From Methanobrevibacter thaueri (lineage in GTDB: Archaea; Methanobacteriota; Methanobacteria; Methanobacteriales; Methanobacteriaceae), in the NCBI RefSeq assembly GCF_015062915.1, contig NZ_SUTJ01000001.1:68045-132044 (forward strand): 64,000 nt of DNA, given 5' to 3'. The notes beneath the pieces are model-generated. The model saw only the letters and a list, made by a program, of their open reading frames with translations, had not been told where the DNA came from and searched no databases. Below, in pieces: positions 35,871-45,115 of this stretch; positions within the stretch are counted from its first letter, which is position 1; every line of letters starts with the position of its first letter. Position numbers and translations under genes: made by a program.

Positions 35871-36887
35871 ATGTACGAAGAGATAATAAAAGAGATTAAG
35901 GCTAACCTGGGTGAAAACCCGGATTTGAACAGGAAGTACCTTTCCTCACAGATTGAGGTTTACAAGGACCATCCCTACAACAAGGAAATCATCAAGGAGA
36001 TTTCACGTCTAATGTGGGATTGCCTGAGCGATGACGAGAAACAGGAATTCATAGAGATATCCGAAAGGGAAAATCCTATAATTGATGTATTAAATGACAT
36101 TTTCTATGAGATTGAGAACGGAAACTATGATGAGCCCTTAAAAAAGCTCAATGACTTCATGAAAACTTTTCCGGGAATGTTTGAGGACGACAAGGTAAGC
36201 GAGTACCATTATTTCACAAACCCATTGGAAGAGTTGATTTTCAGGAAATATGTCGGTGCTGAAAAGCAGCTCAGATACATTCCCGACAACCAGCCACTGC
36301 TTGATTTGTACTATGTATACGGATTTCTGCTTTTGGAAAACAAGGAATATGACAAGGCAGAGGAGTACCTGAAAAAGGCAATAAAGATCGATCCTGTTTC
36401 AGCAAGGATAATCCTTGAGCTGACCGAAATCTATAAAGTTCACACCTACACGTTAAATGAAAGCTTCATCAGAACATGCGATGCACTCAAATACTCCTAT
36501 TATCCGCAGGACATTGCAAGATGCTACAGGAACCTCGGATATTACTATGTTGAGGAAAATGACATGAAAACAGCCCTGGCGCTTTACATCTACAGCATGG
36601 AGTTTGAGCCAAGCCCTCTTGCATATGCTGAAATCAAGTCCATCCAGTCCAAAAACGACAATATGGAACTTTCACTTGAGGAATGCATTGAAATAATAGG
36701 CAATAAGAATATTCAATTGGGCGTGAATCCGTTTATTCTTGAAACCCTTGACGAATTCATCAAGGAATATGAGGCAAATAAGCTATATAATCAGTTAATG
36801 TATTTCCTGGAGCTTAAGTTTGACCTGACAAGGGATGAGGAAACACTAAGTAAGATTAATGAGACACGTGAGAAACTTCAAAACTAA
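35871..36887 (+). CDS. TPR-repeat protein
   Basis: 338 residues from the ATG at 35871, directly after an AGGTGTGTTA ribosome binding site; an in-frame GTG within that site is less likely. No signal peptide. Helical throughout, with a clear tetratricopeptide unit at 'PLLDLYYVYGFLLLENKEYDKAEEYLKKAIKIDP' and a second 'IARCYRNLGYYYVEENDMKTALALYIYSMEFEP'. TPR proteins act as scaffolds for protein complexes in the cytosol; the partner is not known. It is transcribed divergently from the thermosome gene. Confidence 0.75.
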   Translation: MYEEIIKEIKANLGENPDLNRKYLSSQIEVYKDHPYNKEIIKEISRLMWDCLSDDEKQEFIEISERENPIIDVLNDIFYEIENGNYDEPLKKLNDFMKTFPGMFEDDKVSEYHYFTNPLEELIFRKYVGAEKQLRYIPDNQPLLDLYYVYGFLLLENKEYDKAEEYLKKAIKIDPVSARIILELTEIYKVHTYTLNESFIRTCDALKYSYYPQDIARCYRNLGYYYVEENDMKTALALYIYSMEFEPSPLAYAEIKSIQSKNDNMELSLEECIEIIGNKNIQLGVNPFILETLDEFIKEYEANKLYNQLMYFLELKFDLTRDEETLSKINETREKLQN

Positions 36888-36933
36888 ACTTATTAATAAT
36901 ATATATTATATATAATATAACAGGTGATTTAAA

Positions 36934-37089
36934 ATGTGCTCTAGCGGAGGGCCAATGGCCGATATCGATTTGAAAAAATTGAAAACAAAAAAATATCATT
37001 GTAAAGACTGTGGAAATTCCTTTAAAGGACTTGGAAAGAAAGTTGTTTGTCCATCTTGTCAAAGTGACAATGTGGAAGTTGCAGAGTAA
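36934..37089 (+). CDS. Small zinc-ribbon protein (51 residues)
   Basis: Read from ATG at 36934, behind AGGTGATTTAAA, 46 bases after the TPR gene. 'MCSSGGPMADIDLKKLK' is followed by 'KYHCKDCGNSFKGLGKKVVC' and 'PSCQSDN', a C-x2-C...C-x2-C zinc ribbon. A second Met at 36955 is a possible start, but the first has the better binding site. The function is unknown; such small ribbons usually contact nucleic acid or another protein. An AT-rich TATA-like stretch lies just upstream. Confidence 0.75.
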   Translation: MCSSGGPMADIDLKKLKTKKYHCKDCGNSFKGLGKKVVCPSCQSDNVEVAE

Positions 37090-37128
37090 ATTCAATATTT
37101 ACTCTCTTTTTTTATTTTTTGTGATAAC

Positions 37129-37581
37129 ATGAATATTGATTTTAAAAATGATGAGATACTATTTCTTGAAGGCGAAACAGGAATGGTGGGTGTTGTTAAG
37201 GTTGCATATGATGACAAGATGCTTTTCATTGCAACACAGGACAATGAGGAAATAGTCCAGTTTTTAGAATCAGATGACATCATAGCCGTGTCAAACTTCA
37301 AAAAGGACAAGCGCGCCATAAGATCACAGGCTTACCTTTCCCGTGAAGAGTCCTCACCATTGGTTATTTTAAATAAGGATCATCCATCAACCAAACGATT
37401 GGAAACCGTCATATCAATTGGTGACGAGGTGAACCTCAATTGCAACATCACTCCAGGAACCCATCCCGAACAGAACGTTTTGTGTTCATGCGACAGTCTG
37501 TCAGGACTAGAAATTGTAAAAACACCAACCGGAGTTAGACTGAACAGGGAATTTGACAATTACACCATTGAAGAGTTTTAG
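37129..37581 (+). CDS. Conserved hypothetical protein, 150 residues
   Basis: No family recognised. No membrane segment or signal peptide. Mixed alpha/beta with 'GMVGVVKVAYDDKMLFIATQDNEEIVQFLESDDIIAVSNF' in the first half and a proline- and Cys-containing 'CNITPGTHPEQNVLCSCDSL' later. The Cys pair might bind metal. It starts at the ATG at 37129 preceded by GTGATAAC, and lies 10 bases upstream of the DUF116 gene, so the two are probably co-transcribed. Confidence 0.6.
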   Translation: MNIDFKNDEILFLEGETGMVGVVKVAYDDKMLFIATQDNEEIVQFLESDDIIAVSNFKKDKRAIRSQAYLSREESSPLVILNKDHPSTKRLETVISIGDEVNLNCNITPGTHPEQNVLCSCDSLSGLEIVKTPTGVRLNREFDNYTIEEF

Positions 37582-37590
37582 GTTGAAATA

Positions 37591-38232
37591 ATGTTGTTCA
37601 TTGATTCTTTTTACATGTTCTTAGGCCAGTTGGTAGTGCTTATAGTGGGCATTATCATAATATTGCTGATTATATTCCTGATACTGGGCCTTTTGATAGC
37701 CAAGAAAAACCAGATAAAGTTTCCAAGATTCCTATTATACATAGTTGACCTTCTCTACTCACCATTAAAAACAATAGCTCATTTTCTAAAACTTGACGAC
37801 AATCTCATCGACGACATTGCAATCAAGGTGAGAAACGATCTCAATAAGGAACAGTACAACAGAATCCCTGCTGAAAAGACATTGATATTCCTACCACATT
37901 GTCTCAGGCATAAGGATTGTCCTGCAACACTTCAAAAGGAAGGATTGAACTGCACTGAATGTGGATTATGCTCAATCGGTGTAATAAAGAAAAAAGCAGA
38001 ACCTTTAGGATATAAAATGTACATCGTTCCAGGTTCCAGTTTCGTTAAAAAGATAGTTATGGAAAACAAGTTCCAGACTGTTCTTGGCGTTGCCTGTCAT
38101 GAGGACCTAAACCAGATGATGATGTTACTGTCTGATTTTTACCCTCAAGGGGTTTTGCTTGAAAAGACCGGTTGCTTTGAAACCAAGGTCAATGTTAAAA
38201 AAGTATTTGAAAAACTGGATTCCAAATACTAG
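37591..38232 (+). CDS. DUF116 family membrane protein
   Basis: 213 residues. Two or more hydrophobic helices occupy residues 5-38, followed by a cytosolic domain with 'FLPHCLRHKDCPATLQKEGLNCTECGLCSIG', cysteines that could hold a metal or iron-sulfur centre, and 'GVACHEDLNQMM' and 'LLEKTGCFETKVNVKKVFE'. This is the DUF116 pattern; function is unknown, but relatives are often near lipoate/formyltransferase-type genes in methanogens and clostridia. It follows the 150-residue gene by 10 bases. Confidence 0.75.
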   Translation: MLFIDSFYMFLGQLVVLIVGIIIILLIIFLILGLLIAKKNQIKFPRFLLYIVDLLYSPLKTIAHFLKLDDNLIDDIAIKVRNDLNKEQYNRIPAEKTLIFLPHCLRHKDCPATLQKEGLNCTECGLCSIGVIKKKAEPLGYKMYIVPGSSFVKKIVMENKFQTVLGVACHEDLNQMMMLLSDFYPQGVLLEKTGCFETKVNVKKVFEKLDSKY

Positions 38233-38244
38233 TATCCAAAATCC

Positions 38245-38697
38245 TTAAAATTTAACTTCAACTTTTTGGATTTCAACTCCGTTGCTTACAGGGTATCTAT
38301 GACATAATTCATAATCATCTTCACCATTACCCCATTCACTCCATTTCCACTCACCATCCATGTAGAAATAAGCTCTAGTCAAATAAGAATCTTTGTCAAC
38401 TGATTTGCCGTTTTTATATAAATGAATTTCAAATCCACCAACAGATCCTCCCATCCACTTTTGTGCATCAACAGCATAATCTCCTGCAGTTTCTGTGTAA
38501 GTCTTGTCAAATTCAGGCAATTTCACAGTTATGGTGTCTGGTGAAGGTGAAGATTCATCGACCTCATCCACTTCATCTTGGTTATTGTCAACATTTTTTG
38601 GTTCAGATGTGTTTTGCTGTAAAAACATTATGCCCGCCACAAATGCCAATATAACAATTACAACAAGCAGTATAATTATTATATTTTTATGTTCCAT
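38245..38697 (-). CDS. Membrane-anchored extracellular protein, 150 residues
   Basis: An N-terminal hydrophobic helix (residues 5-26, 'IIIILLVVIVILAFVAGIMF') is followed by an acidic Asp/Glu/Pro-rich linker and a folded domain of about 95 residues ending 'SNGVEIQKVEVKF'. It resembles the small surface or lipoprotein-like proteins common in Methanobrevibacter. The anchor predicts an outside location. No catalytic motif. It is a lone leftward gene facing the DUF116 gene. Confidence 0.6.
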   Translation of the reverse strand: MEHKNIIIILLVVIVILAFVAGIMFLQQNTSEPKNVDNNQDEVDEVDESSPSPDTITVKLPEFDKTYTETAGDYAVDAQKWMGGSVGGFEIHLYKNGKSVDKDSYLTRAYFYMDGEWKWSEWGNGEDDYELCHRYPVSNGVEIQKVEVKF

Positions 38698-38830
38698 TTT
38701 AAAAACCTCCCATTATAATGAAAACTAAACTCGTTGTATATTTCATATAGTTTATCCCAATTTAATATTATTGAAAAATATAGTTTACATGAGTTGATTG
38801 GAAATCATACAATAATTGTATGACTCCAAT

Positions 38831-39034
38831 TTAATCAAAAAAAGCCATGAATTCCTTTGATTCGGGAGTTTCACTAAATTCCTTAATGAACTCATTTAAA
38901 TCATTGATGAATTCTTTTTTTCTTTCATCTAAATCTTTAATTTGGGAGTAATCCTTTTTAACAGATATCTGCATTATCAAATCATCTGTTTCAAGGGTGA
39001 TTTCAGGATATAAATCCTCTAAAAGATCATCCAT
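38831..39034 (-). CDS. Small acidic protein downstream of hmgA, 67 residues
   Basis: Starts at the ATG at 39034, one base after the hmgA TAA (TAA-A-ATG), behind AGAGGAT; an earlier in-frame Met would lie within hmgA and is not needed. Not recognised. It is acidic and helical: 'DDLLEDLYPEITLETDDLIM' and 'LDERKKEFINDLNEFIKEF'. Tight coupling to HMG-CoA reductase suggests translation from the same mRNA. Whether it affects isoprenoid synthesis is unknown. Confidence 0.6.
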   Translation of the reverse strand: MDDLLEDLYPEITLETDDLIMQISVKKDYSQIKDLDERKKEFINDLNEFIKEFSETPESKEFMAFFD

Positions 39035-39035
39035 T

Positions 39036-40238
39036 TTATCCTCTTCCGAGTTCCTGATGAGCCCTGGCAAGGTGTCCAGCAGCCAATGCGCCTACAAGAG
39101 AAAGCTCTCCAGCAAGAACGGTACATGCCACAATTTCAGCAAATTCCTTTGCATGATTTGAACCTGCAACTCCAAGGATGTTCAATCCTTCCTGTGCAAC
39201 TTCAAGGCTTGTTCCTCCACCGACTGTTGCCACTGGCAGGTCAGGCAGGTTAACTGAGAAATATAAATCGCCGTTGCGGTTTTCAGCGGTTGTGATTCCT
39301 AATGATCCTTCAACAACATGTGCCGCATCCTGACCGGTTGCCAGAAATATTGCTGCAACCATGTTTGCATAATGGGCATTGAATGCCATGGATCCGCTTG
39401 CGGCTGAACCGATAAGGTTCTTTGCTGTGTTTACCTCAACAATTGCTTCGGCAGTTGTCTTGAGCTTTTTGGCAACAATGTCTTTTGGTATCAGGATATC
39501 TGCTATAACGCTTTTTCCTCTTCCTTCAACAATGTTTATAGCAGCAGGCTTTTTGTCAACGCATACGTTACCGCTTAGGGCAATGTGTGTTGCAGAGGTT
39601 TCCTCTGCAAGTTTGTCTAAGATTTTTTCGGAAGCTATTGTAACCATGTTCATTCCCATACTGTCTCCTGTTGAGAATACAAATCTTGGGTATACATAGC
39701 TTCCCACGATTAATATAGGGTCTATTTTAATTAGTTTACCGTGAGATGTTGTGCTTTCGGCAATGCTTTTTAATTCATCGAAATTATCAATAAACCATTG
39801 TTTGACTTCAATTGCATCGTTGACGCCATCGCATTTTATTGCAGGCGCACGGGTCATGATGTCTGATACGACTCTTGCGTTTGCTCCTCCTGAAGCGGTT
39901 ATTGTTGATGCTCCACGGTTGATGGATGCAACCAGTGCTCCCTCGGAGGTTGCAAGTGGAATGAATACTTCCCTTTGACAATATTCACCATTGATTTTCA
40001 TTGGTCCTGCAATACCCATAGGGAGTTGCAATACTCCAATTGAGTTTTCAATGTTTCTTGCAGATGCCCTTTCCATGTCAAGGGTGTAGTTGGAGATGTT
40101 GGACAAGTCCAAGTCATATTTCTGCTCTAAAAATTCTCTTCTAATGTCAGTTGCTTCGCGAGCTGAAACTTCCTTGTCCACTTGGTAAAGCTTCATTTCG
40201 CCGTTTAATAATTTATCAATAATTTCCTGATTTGACAT
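39036..40238 (-). CDS. hmgA: HMG-CoA reductase
   Basis: 400 residues. NADPH-dependent reduction of HMG-CoA to mevalonate, for archaeal isoprenoid lipids. Class I signatures: 'NSIGVLQLPMGIAGPMKING' at the substrate-binding start, 'ATSEGALVASINRGASTITASGG' (catalytic Glu), 'DSMGMNMVTIASEKIL' (NADP site) and the C-terminal 'LARAHQELGRG' with the catalytic His. It starts at ATG 40238, next to the sucD stop, so the two are an operon together with the small gene downstream. Confidence 0.97.
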   Translation of the reverse strand: MSNQEIIDKLLNGEMKLYQVDKEVSAREATDIRREFLEQKYDLDLSNISNYTLDMERASARNIENSIGVLQLPMGIAGPMKINGEYCQREVFIPLATSEGALVASINRGASTITASGGANARVVSDIMTRAPAIKCDGVNDAIEVKQWFIDNFDELKSIAESTTSHGKLIKIDPILIVGSYVYPRFVFSTGDSMGMNMVTIASEKILDKLAEETSATHIALSGNVCVDKKPAAINIVEGRGKSVIADILIPKDIVAKKLKTTAEAIVEVNTAKNLIGSAASGSMAFNAHYANMVAAIFLATGQDAAHVVEGSLGITTAENRNGDLYFSVNLPDLPVATVGGGTSLEVAQEGLNILGVAGSNHAKEFAEIVACTVLAGELSLVGALAAGHLARAHQELGRG

Positions 40239-41099
40239 CTACATTACCTTTTTGAGTAAATCTACGATTTCTGATGGTTTTACAGCCACTTCAACACCAG
40301 CTTCATTTAAGGCTTTGGTTTTACTTGCAACAGTACCAGATGATCCTTGAATGATAGCTCCTGCGTGACCCATTCTTTTGCCTGGTGGTGCGGTTCTTCC
40401 TGCAATGTATGATACAACCGGTTTTGACATTTCTTCTGCAATGTATTTACCGGCTCTTTCCTCTGCAGTTCCTCCGATTTCACCGATTAAAACCACTGCG
40501 TCTGTTTGGTCATCTTTTTCGAATCTTTTTAATATGTCAACGTAATTGTCACCGGTCACTGGGTCTCCACCGATTCCCACTGCTGTACTTTGACCGATTC
40601 CTGCATTGGTGAGTTCACTAGCAATTTCATAAGTTAATGTTCCGCTTCTTGAGATTACTCCAACGTTTCCTTCTGAAAAGATGTGAGTAGGCATGATACC
40701 TAACTTTCCAACGCCCGGAGAGATGATTCCCGGAGTGTTAGGTCCGATGATTGTAGTGTTCATCTGTTTTGCATATGCCATGATTTTCATACTGTCATGG
40801 ACTGGAATATGTTCTGAGATGATTACAACTAAATCCAAGTGTCTGATTGCCTCGAAAGCGGCGTCTTTTGCAAATCTTGCAGGCACGAAAATTATGGAAG
40901 CGTTCACGTCAACTTCTTCAACAGCCTCTTCCATGGAGTTGAATATAGGCACTCCCATGAAGTCCTGGCCTCCTTTTCCAGGAGTCAGTCCTGCAACAAT
41001 ATTAGTATTATAATTTAACATTTGTTCAGTGTGGAATGAACCTTGCTTACCGGTTATTCCCTGAACTAGACATTTTGTATCTTCATTCAATAAAATCAT
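40239..41099 (-). CDS. sucD: Succinyl-CoA ligase (ADP-forming) subunit alpha
   Basis: 286 residues. Alpha subunit, which carries the CoA-binding Rossmann fold ('[14 protein letters not shown]') and the phosphorylated histidine H245 in '[17 protein letters not shown]'. '[17 protein letters not shown]' and '[17 protein letters not shown]' are also family marks. The beta subunit is not in the window. In methanogens with an incomplete citrate cycle it works in the reductive branch. Directly abuts hmgA downstream. Confidence 0.95.
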   Translation of the reverse strand: MILLNEDTKCLVQGITGKQGSFHTEQMLNYNTNIVAGLTPGKGGQDFMGVPIFNSMEEAVEEVDVNASIIFVPARFAKDAAFEAIRHLDLVVIISEHIPVHDSMKIMAYAKQMNTTIIGPNTPGIISPGVGKLGIMPTHIFSEGNVGVISRSGTLTYEIASELTNAGIGQSTAVGIGGDPVTGDNYVDILKRFEKDDQTDAVVLIGEIGGTAEERAGKYIAEEMSKPVVSYIAGRTAPPGKRMGHAGAIIQGSSGTVASKTKALNEAGVEVAVKPSEIVDLLKKVM

Positions 41100-41111
41100 T
41101 AATAAACCCCC

Positions 41112-41837
41112 TTATCTTAATATCCTAGTTTTATTTTCGAATGGAACAGCTAAATCTATCACATTTCCATTCATAAAAGCGGTAGCTGAAAAAATAACGC
41201 TACCGGGCAATACATTACAAGTTGTTCCTCTTTTAACTAAATAAACGTTCTTATTTCCAAGTGCAGCTCCAATCATGGCTCCTGCAATCACTCCGACAGA
41301 CTCTATATTCTCGACTGTGGCGACAACCACTGGATCGTCTGTTTCAGGTGACACATAACCCACACCAGGTATCTTTCTTGTTTTCGGTTCAATCAAATCT
41401 GACACATCTGTACAGTTTGCCATTCCTCTTGCAGCCTCAATGGCTGAGTTTGCAACATCTGCAACAAACGGTTCACCACCGTATGTATCAAAACCTAAAA
41501 CAATAGCGTCAGGGAATCTGTCTGGCCTGATATTCGCTTCGGCGTATGAAACTCCTTCTCCTGCATCTTCAGGATTGTCGGAAATTCCGGATACGTCGCC
41601 CAAGTTCTCTGCACTCATACGTAAAACATTAACGATAGCTTCATTGACAGCCTCATGCAGGTCATCCTCGACAAATGCGCTGATGACAACGTCATCTCCT
41701 GTCACATTTGTCAATGCAACATCCTTTGCTCCTGCGTCCAATACTGTATGAAGATTATTCTCAATAGTTTCTACTAGCTTAGAACTGCATGACACATCAT
41801 TTTTTGATATGTCTGCTCCTATAGCTGTAATTTTCAA
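41112..41837 (-). CDS. Conserved methanogen protein of unknown function, 241 residues
   Basis: I do not recognise a named family with confidence. The N-terminal 'MKITAIGADISKNDVSCSSK' is followed by Asp-rich 'TNVTGDDVVISAFVEDD'. A central 'FPDAIVLGFDTYGGEPFVAD' and a 'KIPGVGYVSPETDDPVVVAT' region, then 'GVIAGAMIGAALGNKNVYLVKRGTTCNVLPGS', look like an alpha/beta enzyme or binding domain. No transmembrane helix is needed for the Ala/Gly-rich part. It is the first gene of the leftward sucD-hmgA operon, 12 bases before sucD. Confidence 0.65.
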   Translation of the reverse strand: MKITAIGADISKNDVSCSSKLVETIENNLHTVLDAGAKDVALTNVTGDDVVISAFVEDDLHEAVNEAIVNVLRMSAENLGDVSGISDNPEDAGEGVSYAEANIRPDRFPDAIVLGFDTYGGEPFVADVANSAIEAARGMANCTDVSDLIEPKTRKIPGVGYVSPETDDPVVVATVENIESVGVIAGAMIGAALGNKNVYLVKRGTTCNVLPGSVIFSATAFMNGNVIDLAVPFENKTRILR

Positions 41838-41967
41838 ATTAACACCTTGTATAATTAATTAAATAAATAATAAAATTTTTAAATTTTATTGGTATATATT
41901 ATGTTTTTCAATTTATATAAAGTTTATAAGAAAATTTAATTAATGGTAACAATTATATTATATAATA

Positions 41968-42645
41968 ATGTATTCCCAAACAAAAATTGCAATTCCTATC
42001 TTTCAGGAAAAGTGCGAGGACGTAATCGCTGTAGCAGAGGATTGTATTAGAAAGGGCGCTGACGTATTGGAGTTCAGGATAGATGCTCTTAAAAACCCTG
42101 ATATCAGTGAAATCAAGGATACAATCCGTGAAATTAATTTCCCTATGATTGCAACAAACAGAATCAGTACTGAAGGAGGCGCATTCAAGGGATCTGAAGA
42201 GGAAAGGTTCAATATTCTTTATGAATGCTGTGACTTGGTCGATTATGTTGACATTGAGCTTCAAAGCAGCGACGAATACATCAAACAGATCCATGATACA
42301 GGAGTCAAGACCATCGTTTCATATCATGATTTTGAAAAGACTCCTGACTTGAATGAGATAATGTACATTGTCGAAAAGGAACAGGAATTGGGCGACATTG
42401 CCAAGGTCGCATTCATGCCTCAGGATTTGGAGGACACATTAACCATTTTGGCAGTTCTTTCACATTGTGAAAACACCATAGCCATATCCATGGGAGATTT
42501 GGGAAGTTACACTCGCGTGATGGCATCAAAATTCGACTCACCAATCACATTTGCGGCAGGAACCGACGTTACCGCTCCCGGCCAGATTGACATTGAGACA
42601 ATGCGCGCACTGCTCAATATGGACTTGAACATCATGGACGAGTGA
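41968..42645 (+). CDS. aroD: 3-dehydroquinate dehydratase, type I
   Basis: 225 residues. Schiff-base enzyme of the shikimate pathway. K146 in 'GDIAKVAFMP' forms the imine and H120 in 'KTIVSYHDFEKTP' is the general base; 'DVLEFRIDAL' near the N-terminus binds substrate. Upstream on the plus strand is TTTATATAAAG near 41914, a TATA box with about 28 bases to the expected start. It is followed closely by the S26-like peptidase gene and is divergent from the sucD operon. Confidence 0.95.
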   Translation: MYSQTKIAIPIFQEKCEDVIAVAEDCIRKGADVLEFRIDALKNPDISEIKDTIREINFPMIATNRISTEGGAFKGSEEERFNILYECCDLVDYVDIELQSSDEYIKQIHDTGVKTIVSYHDFEKTPDLNEIMYIVEKEQELGDIAKVAFMPQDLEDTLTILAVLSHCENTIAISMGDLGSYTRVMASKFDSPITFAAGTDVTAPGQIDIETMRALLNMDLNIMDE

Positions 42646-42650
42646 TTGTG

Positions 42651-43253
42651 ATGGCTAAAAAACTTATTTTAGCTTTAATAATACTTATTTTTATAGCTTT
42701 TGGAGCATTGCTGATGATTAATAATGACACTGTTGACGTTTACATTGACGGTGAAAACGTAAGCGTTGAGACACGAAGCATGAGCAATGTGGACATAGAC
42801 AGAATGAACCATGAAATCTGCAACTACACTACATCAGTAATGGATGACACCACAACCAACGCCACAGGACTTCATGACGGCATTGAAAAGATATGCAATA
42901 GGTATGGGTTGAACAATCCTACAGTAAACATTGATTCAAGTTTAGGACCCAATCAGATCCCAGTCAGTATCCATGTTGACGGAACATCAATGCTTCCGAC
43001 CCTTAAGGACGGCCAGACCGTGCTTTTGAACAAGACCCATGACGTACATGTCGGAGATATCGTAGTTGCCAATTCAAGCGAATACGGAGGCATCATAAAA
43101 AGGGTTGATCAAATCAACGGCAGTGATGTTCATCTCATAAGCGACAATAAGGAAGTCTCATACGAGTTCATTAATGGTGGGCTTTACGAAATCAAGGGTG
43201 TCACCACTTGGGTTGACATTTCAGACATTTCTGGTGTGGTTATAGATTACTAG
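42651..43253 (+). CDS. S24/S26-like signal peptidase homologue
   Basis: 200 residues from ATG at 42651; the in-frame GTG upstream overlaps the aroD stop. One N-terminal membrane helix (residues 4-22) is followed by an extracytoplasmic domain. S113 in 'DGTSMLPTLKDG' and K150 in 'GGIIKRVDQI' match the Ser/Lys dyad of bacterial-type leader peptidases; most archaeal enzymes have His instead. 'VGDIVVANS' and 'VHLISDNKEVS' are further family pieces. An insertion of about 85 residues between helix and Ser is unusual. It may be a specialised protease rather than the main signal peptidase. Confidence 0.65.
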   Translation: MAKKLILALIILIFIAFGALLMINNDTVDVYIDGENVSVETRSMSNVDIDRMNHEICNYTTSVMDDTTTNATGLHDGIEKICNRYGLNNPTVNIDSSLGPNQIPVSIHVDGTSMLPTLKDGQTVLLNKTHDVHVGDIVVANSSEYGGIIKRVDQINGSDVHLISDNKEVSYEFINGGLYEIKGVTTWVDISDISGVVIDY

Positions 43254-43305
43254 AAGGGAGAAATGGGAAATATTTTGGATATTTCCCACTTAGTGTTATT
43301 ATAAT

Positions 43306-43644
43306 TTAAACTACCTTATCACCTTCCTCACCAGTCCTGATTCTTATTACGTTTTCAATAGGCTGTATGAATATTTTTCCGTCACCTATGTTTCCGGTGT
43401 AGGCTCCTTTCTTGATGGCCTCTACAAAGATGTCGAGTTTTTCGTCTTTTACAACGATTTCAACACGTGTTTTTGGCAAAAGGTCAATGCAGTAGCTTGA
43501 ACCTCTGTAGGATTCCTTTACTCCTTTTTGGCTTCCTCTTCCTTTCACTTCAGAAACTGTCATTCCGTCGCATCCCACTTCAACCAGGGCCCTTTTAACA
43601 TCCTCGAACTTTTCCTGTCTCACTATTGCAACTATACATTTCAT
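43306..43644 (-). CDS. glnK: PII nitrogen regulatory protein GlnK
   Basis: 112 residues from the ATG at 43644, the family length; two ATGs upstream lie in or next to the GAGGTGATG ribosome binding site. The T-loop reads 'GSQKGVKESYRGSSYCIDLLPK', with both family tyrosines (Y in 'ESYRG' and 'SSYCI'), and the C-terminus 'TGNIGDGKIFIQPIENVIRIRTGE' is the ATP-binding loop. It senses 2-oxoglutarate and ADP/ATP and plugs the Amt channel. It follows amt by 11 bases in one operon controlled by the NrpR-like site at 44931. Confidence 0.95.
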   Translation of the reverse strand: MKCIVAIVRQEKFEDVKRALVEVGCDGMTVSEVKGRGSQKGVKESYRGSSYCIDLLPKTRVEIVVKDEKLDIFVEAIKKGAYTGNIGDGKIFIQPIENVIRIRTGEEGDKVV

Positions 43645-43655
43645 AAACATCACCT

Positions 43656-44870
43656 CTAATTAAAGTTATATGCGGATTCCTTGTGGAGATTGGAGTCAAG
43701 TCCACCGACCTCTTCATGGCTTTCAACTCTTATGCCTCCCATTGCCTTGTCAAGGACTTTGGCCAGTACGTAGCTGATTGCAAATGAATAGATCATTGTT
43801 GCTATTACGCTTATTATCTGAATTACTACCTGTTCAGGGTTTCCTGCAATCAGTCCTGCAACTCCTCCGATTGTTGGCACTGCAAAGATTCCTGTTGCTA
43901 TTGCTCCCCATACTCCAGACATTCCGTGAATGCCCCATACATCCAATGCATCGTCGTATCCGAGTTTCGGTTTGAGGTAATAGATTGCGAAGTATGAGAT
44001 TATTGGAGCGACCGCACCAATTACAAGTGCTCCCGGAACATCCACGAAACCTGCTGCAGGAGTGATTCCCACAAGACCTGCAACCGCTCCGGATATTGCA
44101 CCGAGCACTGTCGGTTTTCCAACCACATATGTATCTATCACGGTCCAGACAATCAGTCCCATTGCTGCTGCAACGTTTGAGACGATAATTGCATTTGCTG
44201 CAAGCCCGTCAGCTGCTAGGCCTGATCCTCCGTTGAATCCCATCCATCCGAACCACAGCAATGCTGCGCCGAGAACTGCATATCCGAGGTTGTGCGGAAT
44301 CAGTGATGTGTCCTGTCTTTTTCCTAATACCAATGCTACTGCTAGTGCGGAGATTCCTGAGTTTATGTGTACTACTGCTCCTCCTGCAAAGTCTAACGCT
44401 CCCATTTGCATTAACCATCCTCCGCCCCATACCCAGTGGGCAATTGGGACATATACGAGACATGCCCATAGCGGAACGAAGATTACCCATGCTTTTGTTC
44501 TCATCCTTCCAACAAGTGCACCTGACATGATTGCACATGTAAGTCCTGCAAATGCGCACTGGAACATCACAAAGAGCAATGTCGGGATTGTTCCGTTAAG
44601 GTCTTCCAATCCGATTCCCTGCAGGAAGAAATTGGTTGGTGCACCAATCAGTCCGTTAATATCGGCTCCGAATGCGAATTGATAGCCAAATATTACCCAG
44701 ATTACACTGATTATTGAAAATGCAATGAAAGTCAGAAATATTGTATTTAATACGTTTTTTCGTTTACTTAATCCTCCATAAAAAAATGCGACTGCAGGAA
44801 TGCTCATAATCAGTACCAGTAAGGTACATACAAGCACCCATGCGGTGTCGCCAGCACTAAACATAACCAT
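43656..44870 (-). CDS. amt: Ammonium transporter
   Basis: 404 residues if begun at the ATG at 44870 ('[13 protein letters not shown]'); a second Met two codons later is equally possible, and the longer frame upstream has no homologous N-terminus. Eleven membrane helices, with '[12 protein letters not shown]', '[20 protein letters not shown]' (the first pore histidine) and '[16 protein letters not shown]' (the second pore histidine) clear. It conducts ammonia or ammonium at low nitrogen. The partner glnK follows directly. Regulation by an NrpR-type operator is likely. Confidence 0.95.
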   Translation of the reverse strand: MVMFSAGDTAWVLVCTLLVLIMSIPAVAFFYGGLSKRKNVLNTIFLTFIAFSIISVIWVIFGYQFAFGADINGLIGAPTNFFLQGIGLEDLNGTIPTLLFVMFQCAFAGLTCAIMSGALVGRMRTKAWVIFVPLWACLVYVPIAHWVWGGGWLMQMGALDFAGGAVVHINSGISALAVALVLGKRQDTSLIPHNLGYAVLGAALLWFGWMGFNGGSGLAADGLAANAIIVSNVAAAMGLIVWTVIDTYVVGKPTVLGAISGAVAGLVGITPAAGFVDVPGALVIGAVAPIISYFAIYYLKPKLGYDDALDVWGIHGMSGVWGAIATGIFAVPTIGGVAGLIAGNPEQVVIQIISVIATMIYSFAISYVLAKVLDKAMGGIRVESHEEVGGLDSNLHKESAYNFN

Positions 44871-44929
44871 CTTATCATACTCTATTATATTTAATTTGAA
44901 CAATTGCCATTTAGTCGGCAATAATATGT

Positions 44930-44985
44930 CGGAAGTATACTTCCGATATATAATGATAGAACACAATCATATATAAAGTTTTTGC
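44930..44985 (-). promoter_or_regulatory. NrpR-type nitrogen operator and promoter of amt-glnK
   Basis: CGGAAGTATACTTCCG at 44930-44945 is a perfect 16-base palindrome and contains GGAA-N6-TTCC, the operator consensus established for the archaeal nitrogen repressor NrpR. On the minus strand the TATA box CTTTATATATG lies just upstream at about 44971-44985, so the operator covers the expected transcription start, the classical position for repression. A further weak repeat TTGCC/GGCAA occurs in the leader at about 44904-44921. Confidence 0.75.
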
Positions 44986-45115
44986 AGGCCACATCAAAAT
45001 TGTGAAAAAAAATAGCTAAAAATCGTTATTTTTTAAGCAACTATAAATAATAGCTTTTAAAAAAATAACAATAGTATAGTTTATATTCTTAATCGAAATA
45101 AATATTGGTGTTATT

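Noticed and set aside
43656-44966. Amt reading that begins 32 codons earlier
   Set aside because: The added part has no homology and overlaps the operator and leader region; the start at 44870 gives a normal Amt N-terminus.
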